Source: Oceanicoccus sp. KOV_DT_Chl
GTDB taxonomy: Bacteria > Pseudomonadota > Gammaproteobacteria > Pseudomonadales > Dasaniaceae
DNA length: 64,000 nt
NCBI RefSeq assembly: GCF_900120175.1
Contig: NZ_FQLF01000004.1
Span: 1-64,000, forward strand
Direction: 5' to 3'
The position numbers and the translations under genes are program-made. Each line of letters begins with the position of its first letter. Positions within the stretch are counted from its first letter, which is position 1. Of this stretch, positions 9,668 to 17,674 are shown one piece after another. Under the pieces are notes generated by a model. It made no database searches, was not told the origin of the DNA, and saw nothing but the letters and a program-made list of their open reading frames with translations.

Positions 9668-10585
9668 ATGGTCTTTCCAACCATCGAAGATTATGTAGGT
9701 TCTACCCCGCTAGTTCGCTTACAGCGAATGATAGGAGATTCCACCAATACCATCTTGCTAAAGCTTGAGGGCAATAACCCTGCGGGATCTGTTAAAGATC
9801 GGCCTGCGCTGAGTATGATCAACCGTGCAGAAATGCGTGGTGACATTAAACCTGGCGATACGTTAATAGAAGCGACCAGTGGTAACACCGGTATAGCACT
9901 GGCAATGGCCGCGGCGATTAAAGGTTATAAAATGCTGCTGATTATGCCCAATCATATGAGTACAGAGCGTAAGCTGGCAATGGCTGCTTATGGTGCGCAG
10001 CTGATTGAAGTCACCCAGCAACAAGGTATGGAGGGGGCCAGAGACTTGGCTCTGGCGATGCAAGCAGAAGGCAAAGGGATTGTGCTGGATCAGTTTGCAA
10101 ATGCCGATAATCCCATAGCCCATTATGAAACGACAGGGCCAGAGATTTGGCAACAATCGCAACAGCGAATTACTCATTTCGTGAGTTCTATGGGTACCAC
10201 CGGTACCATTATGGGGGTTTCGCGCTATCTAAAAGAACAAAATCCAGCTATTGAAATTATTGGTTTGCAGCCAGAAGATGGCTCCAGTATTCCGGGTATT
10301 CGGCGTTGGCCAGAACAATATCTACCGAGTATTTTTGATAGTACACGAGTAGACCGGGTGATCGATATCGATCAGCAGTTGGCTGAGCAAACGATGAAAC
10401 GTTTAGCTGCAGAAGAGGGCATATTTTGTGGTGTGTCTTCTGGTGGTGCAGTTGCGGGAGCATTGCAGTTATCAGCCGAGGTTGAAAATGCGGTGATAGT
10501 TGCGATTATTTGCGATCGAGGTGATCGTTACTTATCGACGGGGGTATTTGACTCGGCACTAACGGACGTTAGTGGTGATGGTTAG
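9668..10585 (+). CDS. cysM: Cysteine synthase B
   Basis: Pyridoxal-phosphate enzyme making cysteine from O-acetylserine and sulfide or thiosulfate. The cofactor lysine is K43 in NPAGSVKDRPALSM, a CysM-type sequence, unlike the CysK motif. The phosphate-binding loop SSGGAVAG near residue 260 and the substrate motif EATSGNTGIAL are present. The length of 305 residues is normal. It is 39 bases upstream of relA; in Pseudomonas the order is cysM-rlmD-relA-mazG, so rlmD is missing here. Confidence 0.94.
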   Translation: MVFPTIEDYVGSTPLVRLQRMIGDSTNTILLKLEGNNPAGSVKDRPALSMINRAEMRGDIKPGDTLIEATSGNTGIALAMAAAIKGYKMLLIMPNHMSTERKLAMAAYGAQLIEVTQQQGMEGARDLALAMQAEGKGIVLDQFANADNPIAHYETTGPEIWQQSQQRITHFVSSMGTTGTIMGVSRYLKEQNPAIEIIGLQPEDGSSIPGIRRWPEQYLPSIFDSTRVDRVIDIDQQLAEQTMKRLAAEEGIFCGVSSGGAVAGALQLSAEVENAVIVAIICDRGDRYLSTGVFDSALTDVSGDG

Positions 10586-10624
10586 CGTCTTCTATTCATT
10601 ACCAAAAGGATTAATATAATAACG

Positions 10625-12871
10625 ATGGTAAAAGTCCGCGAAGAACATCCGGAAAATGATGATGGTTCAGTCAATATAGAACGTTGGCTGGCGCGATTGC
10701 CTGTTGATGCTGAGCTCGATAAAAAGCAGTTGCAGCAAGCTTGTGAGCTGAGTTATCAGGCTGAAAAAAAGGCTATTGCAGTTTCGGATAAAGCCTGGGA
10801 TGAAATGACCAGTAGTTTTCGCATCGGTTTGGAAATGGCTGAAATTTTGGCCGATTTACGCTTGGATCAGCCATCGTTAATAGTCGCTATTTTGTATCGC
10901 GCGGTCAGGGAAGAAAAGCTGGAGTTAAGTGTTGTGGAGTCACAATTTGGTGACGAAATTAGTCGTATGATTGCGGGTGTTATGCGCATGGCTGCGATGA
11001 GTAAGGTCGTTGCCAGTGATAGTCCGGTGCTAGGTCAGGCTGAAGCCCAGAAAGACAATATTCGCAAAATGCTAGTGGCACTGGTTGATGATGTACGCGT
11101 TGCGTTAATCAAATTGGCCGAACGTACGTGTGCTATCCGTATGGTAAAAAATAATCCTGCCAAGCGTTACCGGGTTGCAAGGGAAGTACATGATATCTAT
11201 GCGCCGTTGGCACACCGTTTAGGTATTGGTCAGATTAAGTGGGAATTAGAAGATTTATCTTTTCGCTATCTACAGCCTGTGGCATATAAAAAAATTGCCA
11301 AGCTATTAGATGAGAAACGTTTAAATCGACAAAGTTATATTATGGAAGTCACTAGTAGCTTGCAGTCCGTACTTCAATCCAGCGGGATTGAGGCTGAGCT
11401 AAGCGGTCGAGCCAAGCACATCTACAGCATTTGGCGAAAAATGCAACGCAAAGGAATTGGCTTTTCCCAGGTGTACGATATTCGTGCCGTGCGTGTGTTG
11501 GTGCCGGAAATGAAAGACTGTTACGCGGCCTTGGGCTTAGTGCATGGTTTGTGGCGGAATATTCCCAATGAGTTCGATGATTACATCGCTAACCCTAAGG
11601 ATAATGGTTATCGGTCACTTCATACTGCCGTTATAGGTCCCGAAGGTAAAGTATTAGAAATACAAATTCGCACCTTCCAAATGCATGAAGAAGCCGAATT
11701 TGGTGTGTGCGCGCATTGGCGCTACAAAGGCAGCGATAATCAGGGCGGCAATAGCTATGAAGAAAAGATTGCCTGGCTGCGACAGGTGTTGGATTGGCAT
11801 GAAGAAACCGGGGCAGGCTCTTCGGAAGTGGCGGAGCATTTTTCGCGTGCACAGGATAGAGTTTATGTTTTCACTCCAGAAGGGCATGTAGTGAATTTAG
11901 CGCAAGGTTCAACGCCTTTGGATTTTGCTTACCATATTCATACTGAGGTAGGGCATCGTTGCCGTGGGGCCAAAGTCAATGGTCGCATTGTGCCGCTTAC
12001 CTATCAGTTAGGTACTGGCGAACGGGTAGAAATCCTTACGTCGAAAGAAAATGCCCCACGTCGCGATTGGTTACAGTCCAGCCTGGGCTATTTAAAGTCA
12101 GGTCGCGCTCGCGCCAAAGTGCAACACTGGTTTAAGCAGCAGGCTCGCGAGGATAATGTTGCGGCAGGTCGAGGCCTTATTGAAAAAATCTGTAAGCGTT
12201 TGGCTTTGACTAGTCTTGATTACAAAGCGCTGGCTAAGTACTTTGGTCATCATGCGGTTGAGGATATGTATGCGGCAGTGGGTTCTGCCGATATCAGCGC
12301 TGCGCAAGTGATGCATGCAGTCCAGCATTTATTCCAGCAGTTACCGGAGCCTACGTTAAAACCTGCTGAGCCTAAATCAACGCAAGTCAGTAATGATGCC
12401 ATCCATGTAAGAGGTGTGGGGAACTTGCTGATTCACTATGCCGGCTGCTGTAAGCCACTGCCTGGAGATGTGATTATTGGTTACGTTACTCAAGGGCGTG
12501 GGGTGAGTATTCACCGGGAAGATTGTAATAAAGTATTGCAGTTGCAATATACCGAGCCTGAGCGGATTATTGAAGTGAGCTGGGGTGATACGCCAGAAGT
12601 AACCTATCCGGTTGATATTGTTATCAAGGCTTATGACAGAAGTGGCTTACTACGTGATGTTACTACTATGCTAGCTAATGCCCGCATCAATGTTATCGCA
12701 GTAAATACCTTGTCTGATAAATTAGCGAATACTGCCACCATGAACTTAAGTGTTGAAATTGCTGGTTTGGAAGCGCTGGGTAATTTACTCGTGCGGATCA
12801 ATCGCTTGCCTAATGTATTGTCTGCTGAACGCGTGCGGGAGGCGGTTAGGTTTTGCCTGAGTACACGCTAG
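10625..12871 (+). CDS. relA: GTP pyrophosphokinase RelA
   Basis: Ribosome-associated synthetase of (p)ppGpp in amino-acid starvation. The N-terminal HD hydrolase domain is degenerate: the HDxxED motif is replaced (ILYRAVREEKLE), as expected for a synthetase-only RelA. The synthetase domain has YDIRAVRVLV and EFDDYIANPKDNGYRSLHT, including the EFDD form typical of RelA rather than SpoT. A TGS domain (VYVFTPEGHVVNL), a Cys pair (HYAGCCKPLPGD) and a C-terminal ACT domain follow. It has 748 residues and its end overlaps the mazG start by 19 bases. Confidence 0.97.
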   Translation: MVKVREEHPENDDGSVNIERWLARLPVDAELDKKQLQQACELSYQAEKKAIAVSDKAWDEMTSSFRIGLEMAEILADLRLDQPSLIVAILYRAVREEKLELSVVESQFGDEISRMIAGVMRMAAMSKVVASDSPVLGQAEAQKDNIRKMLVALVDDVRVALIKLAERTCAIRMVKNNPAKRYRVAREVHDIYAPLAHRLGIGQIKWELEDLSFRYLQPVAYKKIAKLLDEKRLNRQSYIMEVTSSLQSVLQSSGIEAELSGRAKHIYSIWRKMQRKGIGFSQVYDIRAVRVLVPEMKDCYAALGLVHGLWRNIPNEFDDYIANPKDNGYRSLHTAVIGPEGKVLEIQIRTFQMHEEAEFGVCAHWRYKGSDNQGGNSYEEKIAWLRQVLDWHEETGAGSSEVAEHFSRAQDRVYVFTPEGHVVNLAQGSTPLDFAYHIHTEVGHRCRGAKVNGRIVPLTYQLGTGERVEILTSKENAPRRDWLQSSLGYLKSGRARAKVQHWFKQQAREDNVAAGRGLIEKICKRLALTSLDYKALAKYFGHHAVEDMYAAVGSADISAAQVMHAVQHLFQQLPEPTLKPAEPKSTQVSNDAIHVRGVGNLLIHYAGCCKPLPGDVIIGYVTQGRGVSIHREDCNKVLQLQYTEPERIIEVSWGDTPEVTYPVDIVIKAYDRSGLLRDVTTMLANARINVIAVNTLSDKLANTATMNLSVEIAGLEALGNLLVRINRLPNVLSAERVREAVRFCLSTR

Positions 12872-13662
12872 ACGATCTATTGTATTTAATGTCGCGATTG
12901 CGTGATCCCCAAGATGGCTGTCCTTGGGATTTAGTGCAGGATTTTTCCACTATCGCTCCGCATACTATTGAAGAGAGTTATGAGCTGGAGGATGCTATTG
13001 TCAGTGGCAACTTTCAGCAGATAAAGGAAGAGCTTGGCGATGTCTTATTTCAAGTGGTGTTTCATGCCCAATTAGGTAATGAGCAGAATCATTTCAATTT
13101 TTCCGATATTGTTTCCACGCTGATATCCAAGTTGATTCGACGTCACCCGCATGTATTTCCAGATGGCACGCTGCGCAGTCGTGTGGGGCAACAACAGGTT
13201 GCTACTGAAGACATTAAGCGTAACTGGGAGTCAATCAAAACATCGGAACGGCAGGCCAAGCAGCAGTCAGCCGTGTTAGACGATGTACCGTTGGCTCTGC
13301 CGGCATTAGCTCGTGCGGCTAAACTGCAAAAAAGAGCGGCAGCCGTTGGTTTTGATTGGGATGATGTTGATCAAGTGTTAATGCACCTGAAATCAGAAAT
13401 TGAAGAATTGTTAGCAGCAAGAGAGCAGCAATCACCACAATCTATTGAGGAAGAAATGGGAGATGTGTTGTTTTGTGCGGTCAATATTGCGCGTCATTTA
13501 AAGATAGAGCCAGAGACGGCTTTGCGTAAAGCAAACCGAAAGTTTGAACAGCGCTTTCGGTTTATTGAAGAGCAGTTATCGCTGGCCCATAGTTCCCCCG
13601 CTGATGCAAGTCTGGAGCTAATGGATGAGCTTTGGGAGAAGGCCAAGCAAAGTGGGTTTTAA
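12853..13662 (+). CDS. mazG: Nucleoside triphosphate pyrophosphohydrolase MazG
   Basis: Hydrolyses NTPs and dNTPs to monophosphates, clearing aberrant nucleotides; it can also influence ppGpp levels. There are two MazG repeats: the first has GCPWDLVQDFSTIAPHTIEES and EELGDVLFQVVFHAQ, the second EEEMGDVLFCAVNIARHL. Translation probably starts at a TTG (12853) inside the relA 3' end, because conserved sequence (YTLDDLLYLMSRLRDPQDG) begins right there; an internal ATG at 12889 would remove it. The 19-base overlap suggests coupling to relA. Length is 269 residues. Confidence 0.95.
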   Translation: MPEYTLDDLLYLMSRLRDPQDGCPWDLVQDFSTIAPHTIEESYELEDAIVSGNFQQIKEELGDVLFQVVFHAQLGNEQNHFNFSDIVSTLISKLIRRHPHVFPDGTLRSRVGQQQVATEDIKRNWESIKTSERQAKQQSAVLDDVPLALPALARAAKLQKRAAAVGFDWDDVDQVLMHLKSEIEELLAAREQQSPQSIEEEMGDVLFCAVNIARHLKIEPETALRKANRKFEQRFRFIEEQLSLAHSSPADASLELMDELWEKAKQSGF

Positions 13663-13780
13663 ACTGTGCCAATGAATGCTTTTTGCTGTTGCTGGTTAAA
13701 TAAAATACTATCTTAAGTGATTGATTTTAAAGTGATTGTTCTGAGGCTTGCTGGTCTAAACTCGATTTGCTTGAGCTTAG

Positions 13781-14521
<741 letters not shown>

Positions 14522-14534
14522 GCTAAATGCTAGC

Positions 14535-14564
14535 AAAAAAGGCCCCTTGATTGGGGCCTTTTTT
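14535..14564 (+). terminator. Rho-independent terminator after adk
   Basis: A-run, GGCCCC stem, TTGATT loop and GGGGCC stem followed by six T bases, starting 13 bases after the adk stop codon. The symmetrical A and T runs could let it work in either direction. Confidence 0.9.
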
Positions 14565-14701
14565 ATGGTGACTTATCTATACAGCTTTTATAATACTGCA
14601 CCAAAGTCCTGAAACTAACGTATAACTAACGGGTAGCTAATTTCCATTCGATTAATAATTGTTAGCAATCATCTATACCACTAACCATTTCGGAACCCTT
14701 A

Positions 14702-15688
14702 ATGAAAAAAGCTGTTGTGATAATGAACCTGGGCACGCCTGCTGAACCCACCAAAAATGCAGTGCGGTCATTTTTAAAGGAGTTCTTGTCTGATTCCCGG
14801 GTAGTAGAAATCCCACGCGCAATTTGGTGGTGGATTTTGCATTTAATTATTCTGAATTTCAGAACGCCGAGAGTTGCCAGGGCTTATCAAAAAATCTGGC
14901 AGCAGGATGGATCGCCCTTGCGTGTTATTACCGTAGCACAGGCCGACAAGCTGCAAACACACCTGCAAACGACTTATGGTAAAGCCGATTGCCCTCAAGT
15001 GAAGCTGGCAATGACCTATTCGGGCCCTTGCCTTGCTGATGTGGTTAGCGAACTCCAGCAGCAAGGTGTGGATCATATTGTGCTGCTGCCTTTGTATCCT
15101 CAATACTCGGCAACAACTACAGGTAGTATTTATGATCAGTTGGCAGCGATTATTGTCCGTCAGCGTGATATTCCATCGGTTCACATTATTAAGCAGTATT
15201 TCGATCACCCGCTTTACATAAAAGCACTGGCTCACTCGGTTGAGGAGCAGTGGTCGCAAACCGGGCGCCCGGATCGTTTATTGATGTCTTTTCATAGCAT
15301 CCCGCAACGTTATGTTGATGCTGGCGACCCCTATTATGAGCAATGCATGGGTACAGCAAAATTATTGGCGGAAAAATTAGGTTTGAATCAGGGGCAGTGG
15401 CTGGTGAGCTTTCAGTCACGAATTGGTTTTGCTAAATGGCTGTCGCCATACACGATTGAAGTGCTCAAAGAGCTGGGTGAGCAAGAGATTAAACATGTTG
15501 ACGTAATATGCCCTGCATTTGCTGCTGATTGTTTAGAAACGCTGGAAGAAATTCAATATGAAAATAAAGCCGTTTTCATTGCAGCTGGAGGGGAGCAGTT
15601 CAACCTAATTCCCTGTCTGAATGAACACCCGGATCACATAGAAATGATGGCTTCGATTATCGATAATTATTTGCCCAAAACATCATAA
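14702..15688 (+). CDS. hemH: Ferrochelatase
   Basis: Inserts ferrous iron into protoporphyrin IX, the last step of haem synthesis, at the inner membrane surface. The sequence begins with VIMNLGTPAEPTKNAVRSFLKEFLSD, has the PLYPQYSATTTGS motif near residue 130, the catalytic-histidine region MSFHSIPQRYVDAGDPYYEQC and the acidic segment DVICPAFAADCLETLEEI. The length of 328 residues is typical. It stands alone between adk and an AT-rich spacer. Confidence 0.96.
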   Translation: MKKAVVIMNLGTPAEPTKNAVRSFLKEFLSDSRVVEIPRAIWWWILHLIILNFRTPRVARAYQKIWQQDGSPLRVITVAQADKLQTHLQTTYGKADCPQVKLAMTYSGPCLADVVSELQQQGVDHIVLLPLYPQYSATTTGSIYDQLAAIIVRQRDIPSVHIIKQYFDHPLYIKALAHSVEEQWSQTGRPDRLLMSFHSIPQRYVDAGDPYYEQCMGTAKLLAEKLGLNQGQWLVSFQSRIGFAKWLSPYTIEVLKELGEQEIKHVDVICPAFAADCLETLEEIQYENKAVFIAAGGEQFNLIPCLNEHPDHIEMMASIIDNYLPKTS

Positions 15689-15825
15689 TCATTGATTTTG
15701 ATTGTAAAAACCTTGTTATGTTTTAAGGGAAAGTACCCAGTTCGGACTTTTGCCATTTTGTGCAAACTAAAATAAAAATATGCGCCAAATCTCATTTTTC
15801 ATCTCTTTTTTATCAAAATAGGCAA

Positions 15826-15861
15826 AAAATCGAAAAAAAAGCATTGAAAATCGAAAAAAAA
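15826..15861. repeat. Tandem A-tract direct repeat
   Basis: The 15-base unit AAAATCGAAAAAAAA occurs at 15826-15840 and again at 15847-15861. The start-to-start distance is 21 bases, exactly two helical turns, which would place both A-tracts on the same DNA face. This phasing is typical of intrinsically bent DNA; a regulatory role is inferred. Confidence 0.7.
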
Positions 15862-15971
15862 CTTTTGTATTTCCATTTTTTAGTCTAAAAATTAAATTGA
15901 TTTTAAAAATCGGTGCTAGTTTTCTTATTTCCTGTTTGTTGTTTAACTCGAATTAAGAAACTGAGTTAGCA

Positions 15972-15989
15972 CAAATGTGATCACATTTG
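15972..15989. promoter_or_regulatory. 18-base perfect palindrome overlapping the leader of the AlgP-like gene
   Basis: CAAATGTGATCACATTTG reads identically on both strands. It ends one base before the AGGAG ribosome-binding site at 15990-15994 and 14 bases before the ATG. It could be a dimer-binding operator or form a leader hairpin that affects ribosome access. It resembles two CRP half-sites but lacks the six-base spacer. Confidence 0.65.
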
Positions 15990-16002
15990 AGGAGAAACCA
16001 TA

Positions 16003-16883
16003 ATGGCAACAGCAAAAGCAAAAGCCAAAAAGAAACCAGCAGCTAGAAAGGCCGTTGCCAAAAAGGCACCGGCAAAGAAAGCTAAGAAGAAAGTTGATGT
16101 AGTAAAAGCATTGGCAAGTGCAGAAGCGGTATTAGCTAAACTGCAGGCGTCTATAGCTGCTGAAAAGAAAACCCAGGCCGCTTTGAAGAAAGCATCAGAT
16201 GCAGCTAAGAAGAAAGCGGCTAAATCTGGTAAGGCTGTCGATAAGAACGCTGCTAAGCGTGCAAGAGCCCGAGTAGTTAAAATTGGCGGTAAGCTATCAG
16301 GTTTGCGTGCAAAGCTGGCAGATGCCCGTGTAGTAGCCCGTAAAGCTTCTGCAGCAGCAAAGGCTGAAGCTAAGAAAGTGAAGGCAGCTGAGAAGAAGGC
16401 TGCAGCAAGAGCTAAGGCTGCTGCGCGTAAAGCTGCGGCAAGAGCTAAAGCTGCAGAGCGTAAAGCTGCTGCTAAAGCTAAAGCCGCTGCCAGAAAGTTA
16501 GCTGCTAAAGCCAAGGCTGCAGAGCGTAAAGCTGCTGCTAAAGCCAAAGCTGCTGCTAAGAAAGCCGCTGCTAAAGCCAAGGCTGCAGAGCGTAAAGCTG
16601 CTGCTAAAGCCAAAGCTGCTGCTAAGAAAGCTGCTGCTAAAGCCAAAAAGGCCGCTAAGAAAAAGCCAGCTAAGAAAAAAGCTGCTGCTAAGAAGAAGCC
16701 TGCTAAGAAAAAGGCAGTAGCTAAGAAAAAGCCAGCTAAGAAAAAAGCAGCTAAGAAAAAGCCTGCTAAGAAAAAAGCAGTAGCTAAGAAAAAGCCAGCT
16801 GCCAAGAAAAAGGCAGCACCCAAGAAAAAGCAGCTAAGAAGAAGCCAGCTGCTAAGAAAAAGGCTAAAGCGAAGAAAAAGTAA
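16003..16883 (+). CDS. Histone H1-like / AlgP-like Lys-Ala repeat protein, frameshifted near its end
   Basis: Very basic protein built from alanine and lysine, resembling the C-terminal part of AlgP (AlgR3) and bacterial histone H1-like DNA-binding proteins. Residues about 1-30 are basic; about 30-110 form a non-repetitive helical region (VVKALASAEAVLAKLQASIA); then come blocks of KAKAAERKAAA type, and finally KKKPAKKKA repeats. Near 16830 one missing base (AAGCAG where neighbours read AAGCCAG) shifts the frame; corrected, the repeats run to a TAA at 16881 giving about 293 residues. It has a strong ribosome site (GAGGAG) and terminator. Role in nucleoid structure or transcription is inferred. 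Confidence 0.8.
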
Positions 16884-16910
16884 GCTTATTTAGCTTTGTA
16901 TTAGTCCAAA

Positions 16911-16941
16911 ACCGCTGATTGCCCTAATCAGCGGTTTTTTT
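16911..16941 (+). terminator. Terminator between the AlgP-like gene and mobA
   Basis: Stem ACCGCTGAT at 16911-16919 pairs with ATCAGCGGT at 16927-16935, followed by a run of seven T bases. It lies between convergent genes and may also stop mobA transcription, since an A-rich flank precedes the stem. Confidence 0.88.
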
Positions 16942-16958
16942 ATGCCTGTAATAGCGGT

Positions 16959-17525
16959 TTAAAGTAAGTCTTCAGGGACGTTAAAGTTGCTAAAAGCGGC
17001 CTTTTCTGCAGTAAAGGGCACGGCAACTGTATTCATGGTCTGGTACCACCCCTTCAAGCTTCGCTCCCCATTGGCTAAATACCGGTTAATGTCGTTTAGG
17101 AGTGACCGCTTTAAGAGTACCGGTAAATAATGTTGGCGATTATGGGCGAGAGGGTAGGCAATATCTGCCTGTTGCGAGCTCGCTGCTTGCAGTAATGTTG
17201 TTGCCAGATGTTGGGGCAATAGAGGCGTATCACAGGCGCAAACCAGTGCCCATTGGTGAGTTGCTAGCGGTAATGATGCTTGAATTCCTGCCAGCGGCCC
17301 TTGAAAACCATCGAGCTCATCGTGGGTCAGTGGAAACCCCAGTTGTTGGTAGCGCTCAATATTACGATTACAGTTAATGATGATTTGCTGGCACTGAGGC
17401 TCCATCTGGTCAATCACATATTGCACCAGCTTTTTCCCTCGCCAGATAACCAGTCCTTTGTCCTGTTGGTTAAATCGCTGGCCTTGTCCACCGGCTAATA
17501 TAATTGTAGTAATCGGCTGTTTCAT
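16959..17525 (-). CDS. mobA: Molybdenum cofactor guanylyltransferase
   Basis: Attaches GMP to molybdopterin to make the MGD form of the molybdenum cofactor. The nucleotide-binding start is TTIILAGGQGQRFNQQDKGL, with the conserved lysine in DKGL; downstream are ELDGFQGPLAGI and the metal-binding CDTPLLP motif. The 188-residue length fits. No other molybdenum gene is adjacent. The ATG at 17525 is divergent from the helicase gene and its end faces the AlgP-like gene across a shared terminator. Confidence 0.93.
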   Translation of the reverse strand: MKQPITTIILAGGQGQRFNQQDKGLVIWRGKKLVQYVIDQMEPQCQQIIINCNRNIERYQQLGFPLTHDELDGFQGPLAGIQASLPLATHQWALVCACDTPLLPQHLATTLLQAASSQQADIAYPLAHNRQHYLPVLLKRSLLNDINRYLANGERSLKGWYQTMNTVAVPFTAEKAAFSNFNVPEDLL

Positions 17526-17674
17526 GAGTGCTGTCTTTGATTTGCTGTGATATTGAAACGTTGAATTGTATTAAGGCTTGAATCAGCTTGTTACAATGGT
17601 CGTAAAATTAAGGGCATTATTATATGTCAATTCCAATACCCGCCGTACGTATAATAAGTTAGTGATCGTTAATA

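Larger units (their letters stand above)
15689..16002. other. AT-rich intergenic region with A-tracts before the AlgP-like gene
   Basis: About 310 bases without a gene, rich in A and T runs. It contains a 15-base direct repeat of the form AAAATCG followed by eight A bases, and an 18-base palindrome next to the ribosome site of the following gene (both listed separately). The A-tracts suggest curved DNA or an UP-element-like promoter region, which is inference. Confidence 0.6.

Noticed and set aside
10840-11160. Active HD hydrolase domain in RelA
   Set aside because: The catalytic HDxxED residues are replaced, as normal for RelA in this group, so it is not an anomaly.
15972-15989. CRP/Vfr binding site
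   Set aside because: It contains TGTGA and TCACA but with no spacer between the halves, whereas CRP sites need six bases.
15981-16823. Long minus-strand open frame rich in Ala, Phe and Leu
   Set aside because: It is the mirror image of the Lys-Ala repeat gene on the plus strand; a lack of stop codons follows from the GCT/AAG repeats, and it has no ribosome site or family motif.
16003-16883. CRISPR-like repeats
   Set aside because: The repeated DNA is coding, in frame and without unique spacers of regular length. I saw no CRISPR array elsewhere in the window.
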